From: VXNE01 sp965200505
GTDB lineage: Bacteria > Pseudomonadota > Gammaproteobacteria > Pseudomonadales > Azotimanducaceae
Length of the DNA stretch: 64,000 nt
Reading direction: 5' to 3'
NCBI GenBank assembly: GCA_965200505.1
Contig: OZ241343.1
Coordinates: 1,860,001 to 1,924,000 of the forward strand
Below the pieces are notes generated by a model, which made no database searches, was not told where the DNA came from, and saw only the letters and a list, made by a program, of their open reading frames with translations. A program made the position numbers and the translations under genes. Below are positions 17,345 through 26,674 of the stretch, in pieces (position 1 is the first letter of the stretch; each line of letters starts with the position of its first letter).

Positions 17345-18949
17345 GTGGGCGCGAGGGCGGAACGCCGCAGCTTTTGGACTTGGGGTTATGCGTCGGACGA
17401 GCCGACGGATGCCGAGCGGGCCACCGCCGCCCAGCAAGTGGCGAAGCGCTTGGGGCGCGCCGTGACGCCGTTGGCCATCCCGCGCATCGAGGACATCGCG
17501 TTGCCGCCGGGCCGGGTGTCGATACCGTCCAAGCTGGCGGGCTTCGTGAGTGCGGCGGACGCCGAGCGGGTGACGCACACCTACGGCGGCCACAGCTTGG
17601 AACTGTTGGCGGCGGCGCGGGGCGTGTTCCACAACCCGCCGGACGCCGTGGCGCATCCCCGCACCGAAGACGAGCTCGAAGCAGCGCTCGCGTGGTGTGA
17701 CCAGCAGGGGTTCGCCGCGATGCCCTACGGCGGCGGCACGTCCGTGGTGTGGGGCGTCAACGCGCCGGAAGGGGCACGGGGCGCCGTCACCATCGACTTG
17801 GACGAGCTGAACGCGGTGCTCGAAATCGACGAGGTGTCCCGCGCCGGGCGCTTTCAGGCCGGTATCTTGGGGCCAGACTTGGAAGCCGCGCTGCGGCCAC
17901 GCGGGCTCACGCTGCGACACTTTCCGCAGAGCTTCCCTTGGTCCACCGTCGGCGGTTGGGTGGCCACCCGTTCCGGCGGCCACTACGCCACCAACCACAC
18001 CCACATTGACGACTTTGTGGAGGCCACCCGGATGTTGTCGCCGGCCGGCTGGCTGGAAACCCGCCGCTTGCCCGGCAGCGGCGCCGGGCCAAGCCCAGAC
18101 CGCCTCGTGATCGGTTCGGAGGGCATCCTCGGCATCATCAGCGAATGTTGGCTGCGGCTGCAGAAACGGCTCCGCTTCCGCGCCACCGCGGGGGTCACAT
18201 TCGACGGCTGGCAAGCGGGTTGCGAGGCGGTGCGCAACGTCGTGCAAGCGAAGCTGTGGCCAGCGAATCTCAGGATTCTGGACCCCGCCGAAGCCGGCTC
18301 AAGCGCCGGCTTGGATGGACGCCAAGCGCTCCTCATCATCGGCTTCGAGTCCGCCGATGTGCCGCAAGGCGCCGGCATCCGGGAAGCGGTCGCCATCGCG
18401 CGCGACTGCGGCGGCCACATCGACGACGCCGATGTCCGCATCGACGATGGCGACGGCAAGGCCACTGGGCGCGGCGGCGCGGTGGGCGCTTGGCGCAACG
18501 CCTTCATCGGCGTGAACGCCGGTTTGCGCCACGGCTTGGGGCTCCTGAACGACACCTTCGAGACGGCCATCACCTGGGAGCGCTGGCCAGACTTCGACGC
18601 CGCGGTGCGCCGCCGCGTGGGCGCGGTGCTCAAGGAGACGTTGGGCGACGGCGCCACGTTGTCTTGCCGCTTCACCCACGTTTATCCCGACGGCCCCGCG
18701 CCCTACTACACATGGAGCGGGCCGGCCGCCATCGGCGGCGAAGCGGCGCAGTGGCAAGCGATCAAGGACGAGGCGAGCGCCGCCATCGTGGATGCCGGCG
18801 GCACGGTGACGCACCACCACGCGGTAGGGCGCATGCACCGGCCGGCATGGGAGCGGCAGCGGCCGGCGCTCTTCGCCGAAGCGCTGCGGGCGGTGAAGGG
18901 GCGGCTCGACCCGAACGGGGTGTTGAACCCAGGGGTGCTGATCGACTGA
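17345..18949 (+). CDS. FAD-binding oxidase, alkyldihydroxyacetonephosphate synthase-like
   Basis: The 534-residue product belongs to the vanillyl-alcohol-oxidase flavoprotein group and most resembles alkyl-DHAP synthase, the ether-lipid enzyme. It has an early WTWGYASDEP block and a PCMH FAD-binding domain with PYGGGTSVVWGV (about 136), GPDLEAALRPRGLTLRHFPQ, TVGGWVATRSGG and IGSEGILGIISE. The C-terminal THHHAVGRMHRP is close to the active-site histidine motif of that family. The start is GTG at 17345. Bacterial homologues often act as generic FAD-dependent oxidases, so the ether-lipid role is only a possibility. It stands alone, divergent from the NTF2-like gene. Confidence 0.85.
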   Translation: MGARAERRSFWTWGYASDEPTDAERATAAQQVAKRLGRAVTPLAIPRIEDIALPPGRVSIPSKLAGFVSAADAERVTHTYGGHSLELLAAARGVFHNPPDAVAHPRTEDELEAALAWCDQQGFAAMPYGGGTSVVWGVNAPEGARGAVTIDLDELNAVLEIDEVSRAGRFQAGILGPDLEAALRPRGLTLRHFPQSFPWSTVGGWVATRSGGHYATNHTHIDDFVEATRMLSPAGWLETRRLPGSGAGPSPDRLVIGSEGILGIISECWLRLQKRLRFRATAGVTFDGWQAGCEAVRNVVQAKLWPANLRILDPAEAGSSAGLDGRQALLIIGFESADVPQGAGIREAVAIARDCGGHIDDADVRIDDGDGKATGRGGAVGAWRNAFIGVNAGLRHGLGLLNDTFETAITWERWPDFDAAVRRRVGAVLKETLGDGATLSCRFTHVYPDGPAPYYTWSGPAAIGGEAAQWQAIKDEASAAIVDAGGTVTHHHAVGRMHRPAWERQRPALFAEALRAVKGRLDPNGVLNPGVLID

Positions 18950-19024
18950 ACAGCGCGCTGTGTTGCGCCTCAAGCCCCGGCACCGGGTTGCGATGCCTCT
19001 CCCAGCCCCTAAGCAGTTGCGCCC

Positions 19025-19968
<944 letters not shown>

Positions 19969-20132
19969 CAGATTCCCCGAGGCGGCAACTGTCGCCAACA
20001 TGGCGACGCTGGCCGCCCAAATCCGCGCCGCTTGCATGGCGTCCATCCATCTGTGACCCGTTCCCGCACGATGTTATGTTGGGACGCATCCGTTCGGGAA
20101 GGCCAAATGCCGTCGTCTTCGAGCAACTTGGC

Positions 20133-21116
20133 ATGAACCACGGCAGGCTGATCGTCGATCTCGACGCGTTGGCGGACAACTATGCGACGCTGAAGGCGCA
20201 TGCCGCCGGAGGCGTGGCGGCGGTGGTGAAAGCCAACGCCTACGGCTTGGGTGCCTTGCCCGTGGCGCGGCGGTTGGTTGCGGAGGGCTGCCGGCAGTTC
20301 TTCGTGGCCGCCGAAGCCGAGGGCGTCGCGCTGCGCCCGGTGTTGCCGAAGGACGCGGAGATCTTCGTGTTCTCCGGCGAGGCCACGGCACCTGGTTTGA
20401 TCTCCGTTGCGAACTTGGCGGAGCAGCTCGGCGCAAGCCCCGTCGCGCTGCATGTCGATACGGGGATGCAGCGCTTGGGCTTTCCGTGGGATGCGGTTCC
20501 GAAGGTGGCGAAGGTGAGGCTCCTGATCTCGCACCTCGCCTGCGCCGACACCCCCGACCATCCAATGAACGCCACGCAGATTCGACGCTTTGAGGCCGTG
20601 GCGGCGCAGTTTCCGGGCGTTCCCACCAGCCTCGCCAATTCGGCCGGCATCTTGAACGGCGTGGCTGGCATGGGCCGCGCCGGCATCGGCCTCTACGGCG
20701 GCAACCCTTGGGTTGATCGCCCCAATCCCATGCACCCGGTGGCCACGTTCGAAGGACAAGTGCTGCAGGTGCGCATCGTTCGCGCCGGCGAGACGGTGGG
20801 CTACGGGGCCGGACGGACGATGGAACGCGACGCCGAAGTCGCCGTAGTGGGCGTGGGCTACGCCGACGGGGTGAAACGCCTGCTGTCGAACCGCGGCGCC
20901 GCGGCCTTTGATGGCAAGCGGCTGCCCATCATCGGCACCATCTCGATGGACTTGACGCATTTGGACGCCACGGGCACTGGGCTCAAGCGGGGCGATTGGG
21001 TGGAGTTCTGCGGGCCGAACATGAGCGTGGACGAAATGGCCCGCGGCGCTGGCACCATCGCCTACGAGATTCTGACCGGCATCGGCCCCCGCGTGGAGCG
21101 GCGGTACTTGCCGTAG
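20133..21116 (+). CDS. alr: Alanine racemase
   Basis: Alr interconverts L- and D-alanine with pyridoxal phosphate, supplying D-alanine for peptidoglycan. The 327-residue product has the PLP lysine in VVKANAYGLGA near residue 34, HVDTGMQRLGF, the NSAGIL segment, and in the C-terminal domain VGVGYADGVKR with the second catalytic tyrosine. It is slightly shorter than the usual 355-370. The ATG at 20133 gives MNHGRLIVDLDAL; the open frame upstream to 19632 overlaps the hydrolase on the other strand and is not coding. It is divergent from that hydrolase and 89 bases before an SDR gene. Confidence 0.93.
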   Translation: MNHGRLIVDLDALADNYATLKAHAAGGVAAVVKANAYGLGALPVARRLVAEGCRQFFVAAEAEGVALRPVLPKDAEIFVFSGEATAPGLISVANLAEQLGASPVALHVDTGMQRLGFPWDAVPKVAKVRLLISHLACADTPDHPMNATQIRRFEAVAAQFPGVPTSLANSAGILNGVAGMGRAGIGLYGGNPWVDRPNPMHPVATFEGQVLQVRIVRAGETVGYGAGRTMERDAEVAVVGVGYADGVKRLLSNRGAAAFDGKRLPIIGTISMDLTHLDATGTGLKRGDWVEFCGPNMSVDEMARGAGTIAYEILTGIGPRVERRYLP

Positions 21117-21205
21117 GCCCGCTGCCGCACCCAACCGGCAGCCAAACGCCGTTCGGCTATCATCGAATCCACTCGACGGCTCGCGTGACAAGGGGAGAGC
21201 GGCAA

Positions 21206-22018
21206 ATGGGCGCAGTGAATCGGGATGGGGTGTTGGCTGGGCAGGTGGCGGTGGTCACCGGCGCGAGCCGTGGCATTGGCGAGGCGATCGCCAAGCGCTT
21301 GGCGATGGAAGGTGCCAAGGTGGTCGTTTCCGCCCGCACCGTGGAAGCCAGCGACCACTTCTTGCCGGGCACCATCAAGCAGTGCGTGGCCGAGATCGAA
21401 GCGGCCGGCGGCAGCGCCTTGCCGGTGCGCTGCAACTTGGCGGACCCGGGCGACCGGGAGCGGCTCATCGACGAGACGGAACGCGCCTTCGGCCCGGTGG
21501 ACATCCTCGTGAACAACGCCGCGGTCACTTGGTTCCTGCCCGTCACGGATTTCACGGAGAAGCGCTATCGCATGATGATGGACGTGCAGGTGTACGCGCC
21601 CTTCGAGCTCGCCCAGCGGGTGCTGCCCGGCATGGTGGAACGCGGCCGCGGGTGGATTCTGAACATCTCCTCCCACGCCGCCATCCATCCCGAGGCCAAA
21701 GCGCCGGGCGGCCACGGCGGCACGGTGTACGGCATGTGCAAGGCCGCGTTGGAGCGTTTCACCACGGGGCTCGCGCAGGAGCTGCACGGCACTGGCGTGG
21801 CGGCGAACGTCATCTCCCCCGGCCTTGTGGCCACCCCCGGCGTGGTACACCACAAGCTCATCAACGACGCCAACAAGGATCGGGTGACGCCGGTGGAACA
21901 CATGGCCGAAGCCTGCCTGCGCCTCTGCCACGGCGACCCGGCCGAGATCACCGGCCGCATCGACTACGCAGACCAAGTGATGGCGGAGTTCAATCTCACC
22001 CCGGCGGAGCTGATCTAA
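21206..22018 (+). CDS. Short-chain dehydrogenase/reductase
   Basis: This is an NAD(P)-dependent oxidoreductase of unknown substrate. The 270-residue product has the Rossmann motif TGASRGIGEAIAKRL, the NNAAVTWF segment, catalytic Ser in ILNISSHAAIHPEA, and YGMCK supplying Tyr and Lys. The C-terminal DYADQVMAEFNLTPAEL is long for classical members. ATG 21206 has AGGGGAGA upstream. It follows alr on the same strand and ends convergently with the Lrp-type regulator. Confidence 0.88.
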   Translation: MGAVNRDGVLAGQVAVVTGASRGIGEAIAKRLAMEGAKVVVSARTVEASDHFLPGTIKQCVAEIEAAGGSALPVRCNLADPGDRERLIDETERAFGPVDILVNNAAVTWFLPVTDFTEKRYRMMMDVQVYAPFELAQRVLPGMVERGRGWILNISSHAAIHPEAKAPGGHGGTVYGMCKAALERFTTGLAQELHGTGVAANVISPGLVATPGVVHHKLINDANKDRVTPVEHMAEACLRLCHGDPAEITGRIDYADQVMAEFNLTPAELI

Positions 22019-22039
22019 GGTCTAAGGGCCCCGCCGGCG

Positions 22040-22525
22040 TCATCGCGGTTCGCGCACCGGCACCTCGGTGCGCTTGACCACCGTGCGCAAGGCGAAGTTG
22101 GAATGTACCCGGTCCACCCCCGGCAAGCGGGTGAGGTGGCGACGGTGGATGCGCTCGTAATCCAACGCCCCCCGCGCCACCACCCGCAGCATGTAGTCCG
22201 CCTCGCCGGTCATCGTGTAGCACTCCATCACCTCCGGCAGATCGCGCACGGCCACCTCAAACGCCTCCAAGTCCGCGCGTTGTTGCGACCCCAGCGTGAT
22301 CTGCACGAACACGTTGTCCGGATAGCCGGCCCGCGTCTGGTCAACCAACCCCACATAACCGCGGATGAGGCCGCTCTCCTCCAAGCCTTGGGTACGCCGC
22401 AGGCAAGTGGACTCGGCTAGATTCACCCGCTTGGCGAGTTCCGAGTTCGGCAGACGACCGTTCGTCTGCAGTTCGTGAAGGATACGCCGGTCAAATCGAT
22501 CCAAACTGGCAAAATCTTTCTTCAT
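22040..22525 (-). CDS. Lrp/AsnC-family transcriptional regulator
   Basis: The 161-residue product has an N-terminal helix-turn-helix (LDRFDRRILHELQTNGRLPNSELAKRVNLAESTCLRR) and a C-terminal RAM ligand-binding domain with VMECYTMTGEADYMLRV. It is divergent from the alanine dehydrogenase gene ald with 281 bases between the starts, a layout common for Lrp-type activators that respond to alanine. Regulation of ald is therefore inferred, not shown. The ATG at 22525 gives a normal-length protein; the open frame upstream to 22693 has no family similarity. Confidence 0.92.
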   Translation of the reverse strand: MKKDFASLDRFDRRILHELQTNGRLPNSELAKRVNLAESTCLRRTQGLEESGLIRGYVGLVDQTRAGYPDNVFVQITLGSQQRADLEAFEVAVRDLPEVMECYTMTGEADYMLRVVARGALDYERIHRRHLTRLPGVDRVHSNFALRTVVKRTEVPVREPR

Positions 22526-22806
22526 CAGTGCGCCGCACGACAGGTTCTTGCAAATTGAAACCCCGCAAGGGCGAAAAAAGCAAGCGCCTGCCAGTCCCGC
22601 TCTCTTATGTTTTCCCACAAGCGCCGCGAGGTGGCGCCCTGCCGAGAAAGACGAAAGGAAGCGACACGGAAGAAAGGGAAGCAGGGAAGGCAAAGGAAGG
22701 CATGGAACGGGAAAGGGATTTCGGCGTCACCTCGCCGGCGCTCCCACAAGGGAAGCCGGGCGGCAACAGCGGCCCACAGCGCGTCAGCACTGGCAGGAAG
22801 GTGCGG

Positions 22807-23952
22807 ATGAAGACGCGCATTGGCGTTCCCAAGGAAGTGAAGAACCATGAGCGCCGCGTCGCGCTGACGCCCACCGCGGTGCGCCAATTGGTGGCGGCTG
22901 GGCACGAAGTGGTGGTGGAGGCGGGCGCCGGGGCGGGCATCGGCATTGGCGATGGCGCCTATCGGGCAGCAGGTGCCGGCATCGGCGACGCCAACGCCGC
23001 ATACCAAGCGGAGCTCGTGGTGAAGGTGAAGGAGCCCTTGGCCGCGGAATACGCCCGACTGCAAGCCGGGCAGGTGCTTTTCAGCTACTTGCACCTCGCT
23101 GCCAATCCAACGCTCACGCGAACGCTTTGCGCCAAAGGCGTCACGGCGCTGGCGTACGAAACGGTGACGGCGCCAGACGGCAGCCTGCCGCTGTTGACGC
23201 CCATGAGCGAGATCGCCGGGCGTCTCTCCGTGCAGGTCGGCGCCAACGCGCTGCAGTGCGCCCACGGCGGCCGCGGCGTGTTGCTCGCCGGCGCCACCGG
23301 CGTGGCGCCGGGCAAGGTGGTCATCATCGGCGGTGGCATGGCCGGCGCGAACGCCGCGCACCTCGCAGTCGGGCTGCAGGCGGACGTGACAATCCTCGAC
23401 AAGTCTCCGGCTCGGCTCGCCTATCTGCGCGAGCGCTTTGGCGCTTCGGCGCGGGTGCTGATGGCAACGCCGAACGCCGTGGAACAAGCCGTGCTGGATG
23501 CGGACCTCGTCATCGGCGCCGTGTTGGTGCCCGGTGCCCGGGCGCCCAAGGTCATCTCGCGGCGATTGCTGAAGAGAATGCGGGACGGCTCGGCCCTCGT
23601 GGACATCGCCATCGATCAAGGCGGTTGCTTCGAAACCAGCCGCCCGACCACTCATGACGACCCGACCTACATCGAGGAGGGCGTCGTGCATTACTGTGTC
23701 ACTAACATGCCTGGGGCGGTGGCGCGAACAGCCACGCTTGCCCTCTCCCAAGTCCTAATCCCCTTCGTACAAGCGTTGGCGGACAAAGGCTGGCGTCAAG
23801 CGCTGGCCGATGACCCGCACCTCGCCCTGGGCATGAACGTGTACGCCGGCCGGGTTCGGCATCCCGCCGTGATCCGCTCGCTCTCAACCGAGGCGCCCGA
23901 CGGCGCAACGGCGGGCTGCGGCAGCGGGATGTCAACGCGGCGCGCGGCATAG
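22807..23952 (+). CDS. ald: Alanine dehydrogenase
   Basis: Ald oxidatively deaminates L-alanine to pyruvate and ammonia with NAD. The 381-residue product starts MKTRIGVPKEVKNHERRVAL, the family N-terminus. It keeps Lys in VVKVKEPL and His in FSYLHLAAN for pyruvate, the NAD-binding VIIGGGMAGANAAHLA, and the CFETSRPTTHDDPTY block. The frame is open back to 22528 without a stop, but that stretch resembles nothing. Intergenic 22526-22806 holds a purine-rich tract (22643-22718) and presumably the regulator's binding sites. A hairpin terminator follows at 24017. Confidence 0.95.
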   Translation: MKTRIGVPKEVKNHERRVALTPTAVRQLVAAGHEVVVEAGAGAGIGIGDGAYRAAGAGIGDANAAYQAELVVKVKEPLAAEYARLQAGQVLFSYLHLAANPTLTRTLCAKGVTALAYETVTAPDGSLPLLTPMSEIAGRLSVQVGANALQCAHGGRGVLLAGATGVAPGKVVIIGGGMAGANAAHLAVGLQADVTILDKSPARLAYLRERFGASARVLMATPNAVEQAVLDADLVIGAVLVPGARAPKVISRRLLKRMRDGSALVDIAIDQGGCFETSRPTTHDDPTYIEEGVVHYCVTNMPGAVARTATLALSQVLIPFVQALADKGWRQALADDPHLALGMNVYAGRVRHPAVIRSLSTEAPDGATAGCGSGMSTRRAA

Positions 23953-24016
23953 CGTTTAAACAAGGACGATGGCGGCACCCCCCACCCCCCACCCCAAAGC
24001 CGCCGGCAAGGAAGCA

Positions 24017-24043
24017 GAAGCCGGGGTGCAATGCCCCGGCTTC
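24017..24043 (+). terminator. Hairpin terminator downstream of ald
   Basis: A perfect 10-bp inverted repeat (GAAGCCGGGG and CCCCGGCTTC) encloses a 7-base loop. The right arm is followed by ATTTCAAT, only weakly T-rich. It lies 64 bases past the ald stop and could also serve the convergent small gene at 24104 on the other strand. Confidence 0.7.
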
Positions 24044-24103
24044 ATTTCAATCAACGATAGCTGACCGGGAACGCCGAGCGCCCCATGTGGTTGGCGGCTC
24101 GCG

Positions 24104-24358
24104 CTACACCTTCGGCTGCAGACGCCCCCGGTGCCACTCGGCGCGCATCCGCTCCAAGGGGCGTATCGCCCCGCCGACCACTGTGCTGCCACGTTCGACC
24201 TGCTTGCGCCGGAGCCGGCGCTCCCAATCGCTGATCTCGACGACATCCGAACCGGGTTCCACCGCTTGGATGTCGAACTCCCACGGCGGAATGTCGCTGG
24301 TGAGCACCGCCGCCGCCAAGCCGCGGATGCGAGGGTCTGTCGGGTGCGTGATGGCCAT
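24104..24358 (-). CDS. Small hypothetical protein
   Basis: The 84-residue product is not recognised. It begins MAITHPTDPRIRGLAAAVL and has a central DIPPWEFDIQAVEPGSDVVE segment and a basic C-terminal part. Its codon third positions are G/C-rich like neighbouring genes and its amino-acid mix is plausible for a folded protein. A TATGAT hexamer lies just before the ATG (24370-24375), so a leaderless transcript is possible. It lies between the ald terminator and the aminotransferase gene, on the opposite strand. The function cannot be inferred. Confidence 0.5.
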   Translation of the reverse strand: MAITHPTDPRIRGLAAAVLTSDIPPWEFDIQAVEPGSDVVEISDWERRLRRKQVERGSTVVGGAIRPLERMRAEWHRGRLQPKV

Positions 24359-24503
24359 GCGTCCATCATAGCGAATGTGTGCGAAGACGACACAAAGGGT
24401 CTGGGCTGATGGGTTTCGGCCCGTTCCGCCCCCGCCCCGCGCCGCGGCCTTCGGTTAACCTTGCCGCTTTTTTGGAGACGTGCCCTTGAGGGCGCAAACG
24501 GCC

Positions 24504-25898
24504 ATGGCCCAACTGTTGCACAACGAGTTCCCGCCGGATTCGCTGGAGGCGAAGGACCTCAAGCACCTCCTGCATCCGACCACCAACCTCGCCCGCCACC
24601 AGCAGGAGGGGCCGACGGTGCATGCGCGGGCCGAGGGCGTGTATCTGTGGGACAACCAAGGCAACCAGTATCTGGAGGGCTTGGCGGGGCTTTGGTGTAC
24701 GGCGCTCGGCTACGGCGAACCGGAACTCGCGCGGGTGGCCGAGGAGCAGATGCGCCGGTTGTGTTACTCCCAGCTCTTTGCCGGCAAAACCAACGAACCG
24801 AGCGTTCTGCTCGCCGAGAAACTGATGGCGATGCTGCCCTTCAACGTGGGGCGGGTGTTCTTCGGGGTGTCCGGTTCCGATGCGAACGACACCCAAGTGA
24901 AACTGATGTGGTACTACCACAATCTCATCGGCAAGCCGGAAAAGAAGAAGATCATCTCGCGCCGCGGCGGCTACCACGGCGTCACCGTGGCGAGCGGCAG
25001 CCTTACGGGCCTAGCACCCTTCCACAAGCAGTTCGACCTGCCCATCCCCGGCATCCTGCATACGGCCAACCCGCACTTCTACCGCCACGGGCGCGAGGGC
25101 GAGACGGAGGCCGCCTTCAGCACGCGCCTCGCCAACGAACTGGAAGATCTCATCGTGGCCGAGGGCGCGGAGACCATCGCCGCGTTCATCGCGGAGCCGG
25201 TGATGGGTGCCGGCGGCGTCATCGTGCCGCCGACGGGCTACTACGAGAAAGTGCAGGCCGTGCTGGCAAAGCACCGTGTGCTCTTCATCGACGACGAGGT
25301 GATCTGCGGCTTCGGGCGCACCGGTGCGCCGTTCGGCGCCCAGACGATGGGCATCGCACCCACCACCATCAGCATGGCCAAGGCGTTGTCCTCCGCCTAT
25401 CAGCCGATTTCCGCGGTGGCGCTGCCGGAGTGGATGCACGACGCCTTCGCCGCGGCCAGCGAGGAATTGGGCAACTTCGGCCACGGCTTCACCTATTCGG
25501 GGCACCCCGTCTGCGCGGCGGTGGCCTTGCGCAATTTGGAGCTAATGGAAGAACGGGACGTCCTCAACCACGCGGCCCGCGTAGGCGAAGCGTTCCAGGC
25601 GCGGCTGACGGCCTTGGCCGACCATCCCCTAGTGGGCGAAGCGCGCGGCAAGGGGCTCATCGGCGCGGTGGAGTTGGTGGCGAACAAGGAGACGCGCCAG
25701 CCCTTCGATGCCGCGTTGGGCATCGGCGCTTACTGCATGGAACGCGCCCAAGCGCATGGCCTCATCGTGCGCAGCTTGGGCGATTCAGTGGCCTTCTGCC
25801 CGCCGCTCATCATCACGGATGAGCAGGTGGATGAGCTGTTCGGGAAATTCGAGAAGGCCCTTGCGGACACGCTGCGGCACGTGCAGCGAGTGGGATGA
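24504..25898 (+). CDS. Class III aminotransferase (omega-amino acid:pyruvate type)
   Basis: This PLP enzyme moves an amino group between an amine or omega-amino acid and a keto acid, often pyruvate/alanine. The 464-residue product has VSGSDANDTQVKL for the phosphate, GGYHGVTVASGSL, the DDEVICGFGRTG aspartate motif, and the PLP lysine in SMAKALSSAYQPI. ATG 24504 (MAQLLHNEF) is used with GAGGGCG upstream; a GTG at 24480 with GGAG just before it would add eight residues. A link to alanine metabolism is suggested by nearby alr and ald but the genes are not in one operon. Confidence 0.9.
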   Translation: MAQLLHNEFPPDSLEAKDLKHLLHPTTNLARHQQEGPTVHARAEGVYLWDNQGNQYLEGLAGLWCTALGYGEPELARVAEEQMRRLCYSQLFAGKTNEPSVLLAEKLMAMLPFNVGRVFFGVSGSDANDTQVKLMWYYHNLIGKPEKKKIISRRGGYHGVTVASGSLTGLAPFHKQFDLPIPGILHTANPHFYRHGREGETEAAFSTRLANELEDLIVAEGAETIAAFIAEPVMGAGGVIVPPTGYYEKVQAVLAKHRVLFIDDEVICGFGRTGAPFGAQTMGIAPTTISMAKALSSAYQPISAVALPEWMHDAFAAASEELGNFGHGFTYSGHPVCAAVALRNLELMEERDVLNHAARVGEAFQARLTALADHPLVGEARGKGLIGAVELVANKETRQPFDAALGIGAYCMERAQAHGLIVRSLGDSVAFCPPLIITDEQVDELFGKFEKALADTLRHVQRVG

Positions 25899-25939
25899 GG
25901 CGGCGGTAGCCACGCAAGAACTCCCGGCGGTCGCGTCGA

Positions 25940-26146
25940 TTAGCCGGAAAGCGCCGGGGGAAGGGGGTCGCCATGCTCAATGCAAGATTCGGCGATCTTG
26001 CGGACTAGGCCCTGAGCAACTTCCGTCGTCTCGGTGATGGTTCGCCCCTCGGAGACGAGGCCGGGCACGTCAACGCTTGTGGCCAGGAATCCCCCCTCCG
26101 CTAGGCGTTCGATGTGGAGCCGGATCGTGGCTTCGTTGAAGTCCAT
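25940..26146 (-). CDS. HicB-like (UPF0150-type) antitoxin, no partner
   Basis: The 68-residue product matches the partial RNase H-like fold of HicB antitoxins: strand RLHIERLAEGGFLATSVDVPGLVSEG, then a helix TITETTEVAQGLVRKIAES. HicB neutralises the mRNA interferase HicA. No hicA-like open frame is adjacent: 41 bases separate it from the convergent aminotransferase stop, and upstream is a thioesterase gene eight bases away, with which it may be co-transcribed. It is either an orphan antitoxin or a HicB-fold protein with another role. Confidence 0.65.
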   Translation of the reverse strand: MDFNEATIRLHIERLAEGGFLATSVDVPGLVSEGRTITETTEVAQGLVRKIAESCIEHGDPLPPALSG

Positions 26147-26154
26147 GTCGCCAC

Positions 26155-26601
26155 TCAACGCGGATTCATGATGGTCACGGTGCCCTGCGCCATCGCGCAC
26201 AAGCGGCCCTCGTTGTGAACGTCGATGCGCACCACCGCCTGGGTTCGGCCCATGCTCAGGATGGTGGCGTAGCCGTCCACTTCGCCCTTCGTCACCGGGC
26301 GCGTCAGGTTGATTTTGAACTCGGTGGTGGCGGCCCACTGCCCCTTCTTCATCACCGGATAGCAGACCGTCCCCAAGAGATGGTCGCAGAAGGCGGACAA
26401 CACGCCGCCATGCATGTTGCCGAAGCCCGTCAACAGCTCGTCGCGCACCTTGAAGCGGCCGTGCATGGTGCCCGGGCCCACATCGGCCGTCTCGAAACCC
26501 AAGAACTCATGCAAGCCGCCGGAGCGCTCGCGGTTGGCCAAGAAGCCCTGAGCCACGGCTTCGTTGTAGTCGAACTTTGGAGCGATTGCCGGTGCGCTCA
26601 T
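26155..26601 (-). CDS. PaaI-like hotdog-fold thioesterase
   Basis: The 148-residue product is a second hotdog thioesterase, with the motif GNMHGGVLSAFCDHLLGT (HGG plus Asp) near residue 60 and NLTRPVTKGEVDGYATIL and ending in strand GTVTIMN. It is only distantly similar to the one at 16456. ATG 26601 opens the frame. It is followed by the HicB-like gene after eight bases; upstream, 73 bases separate it from the dehydrogenase stop on the same strand. Confidence 0.85.
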   Translation of the reverse strand: MSAPAIAPKFDYNEAVAQGFLANRERSGGLHEFLGFETADVGPGTMHGRFKVRDELLTGFGNMHGGVLSAFCDHLLGTVCYPVMKKGQWAATTEFKINLTRPVTKGEVDGYATILSMGRTQAVVRIDVHNEGRLCAMAQGTVTIMNPR

Positions 26602-26674
26602 CCACTTGGCTCCTTTGCTCGCAGGGTATGCGCGGAAAGTTTAACGCCTTGCCGGGGCGCCGCGCTGCCGCCGT

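Noticed and set aside
22528..22806. In-frame N-terminal extension of ald
   Set aside because: The frame happens to be open, but the canonical start MKTRIGVPKE is at 22807 and the extra residues match no family pattern.
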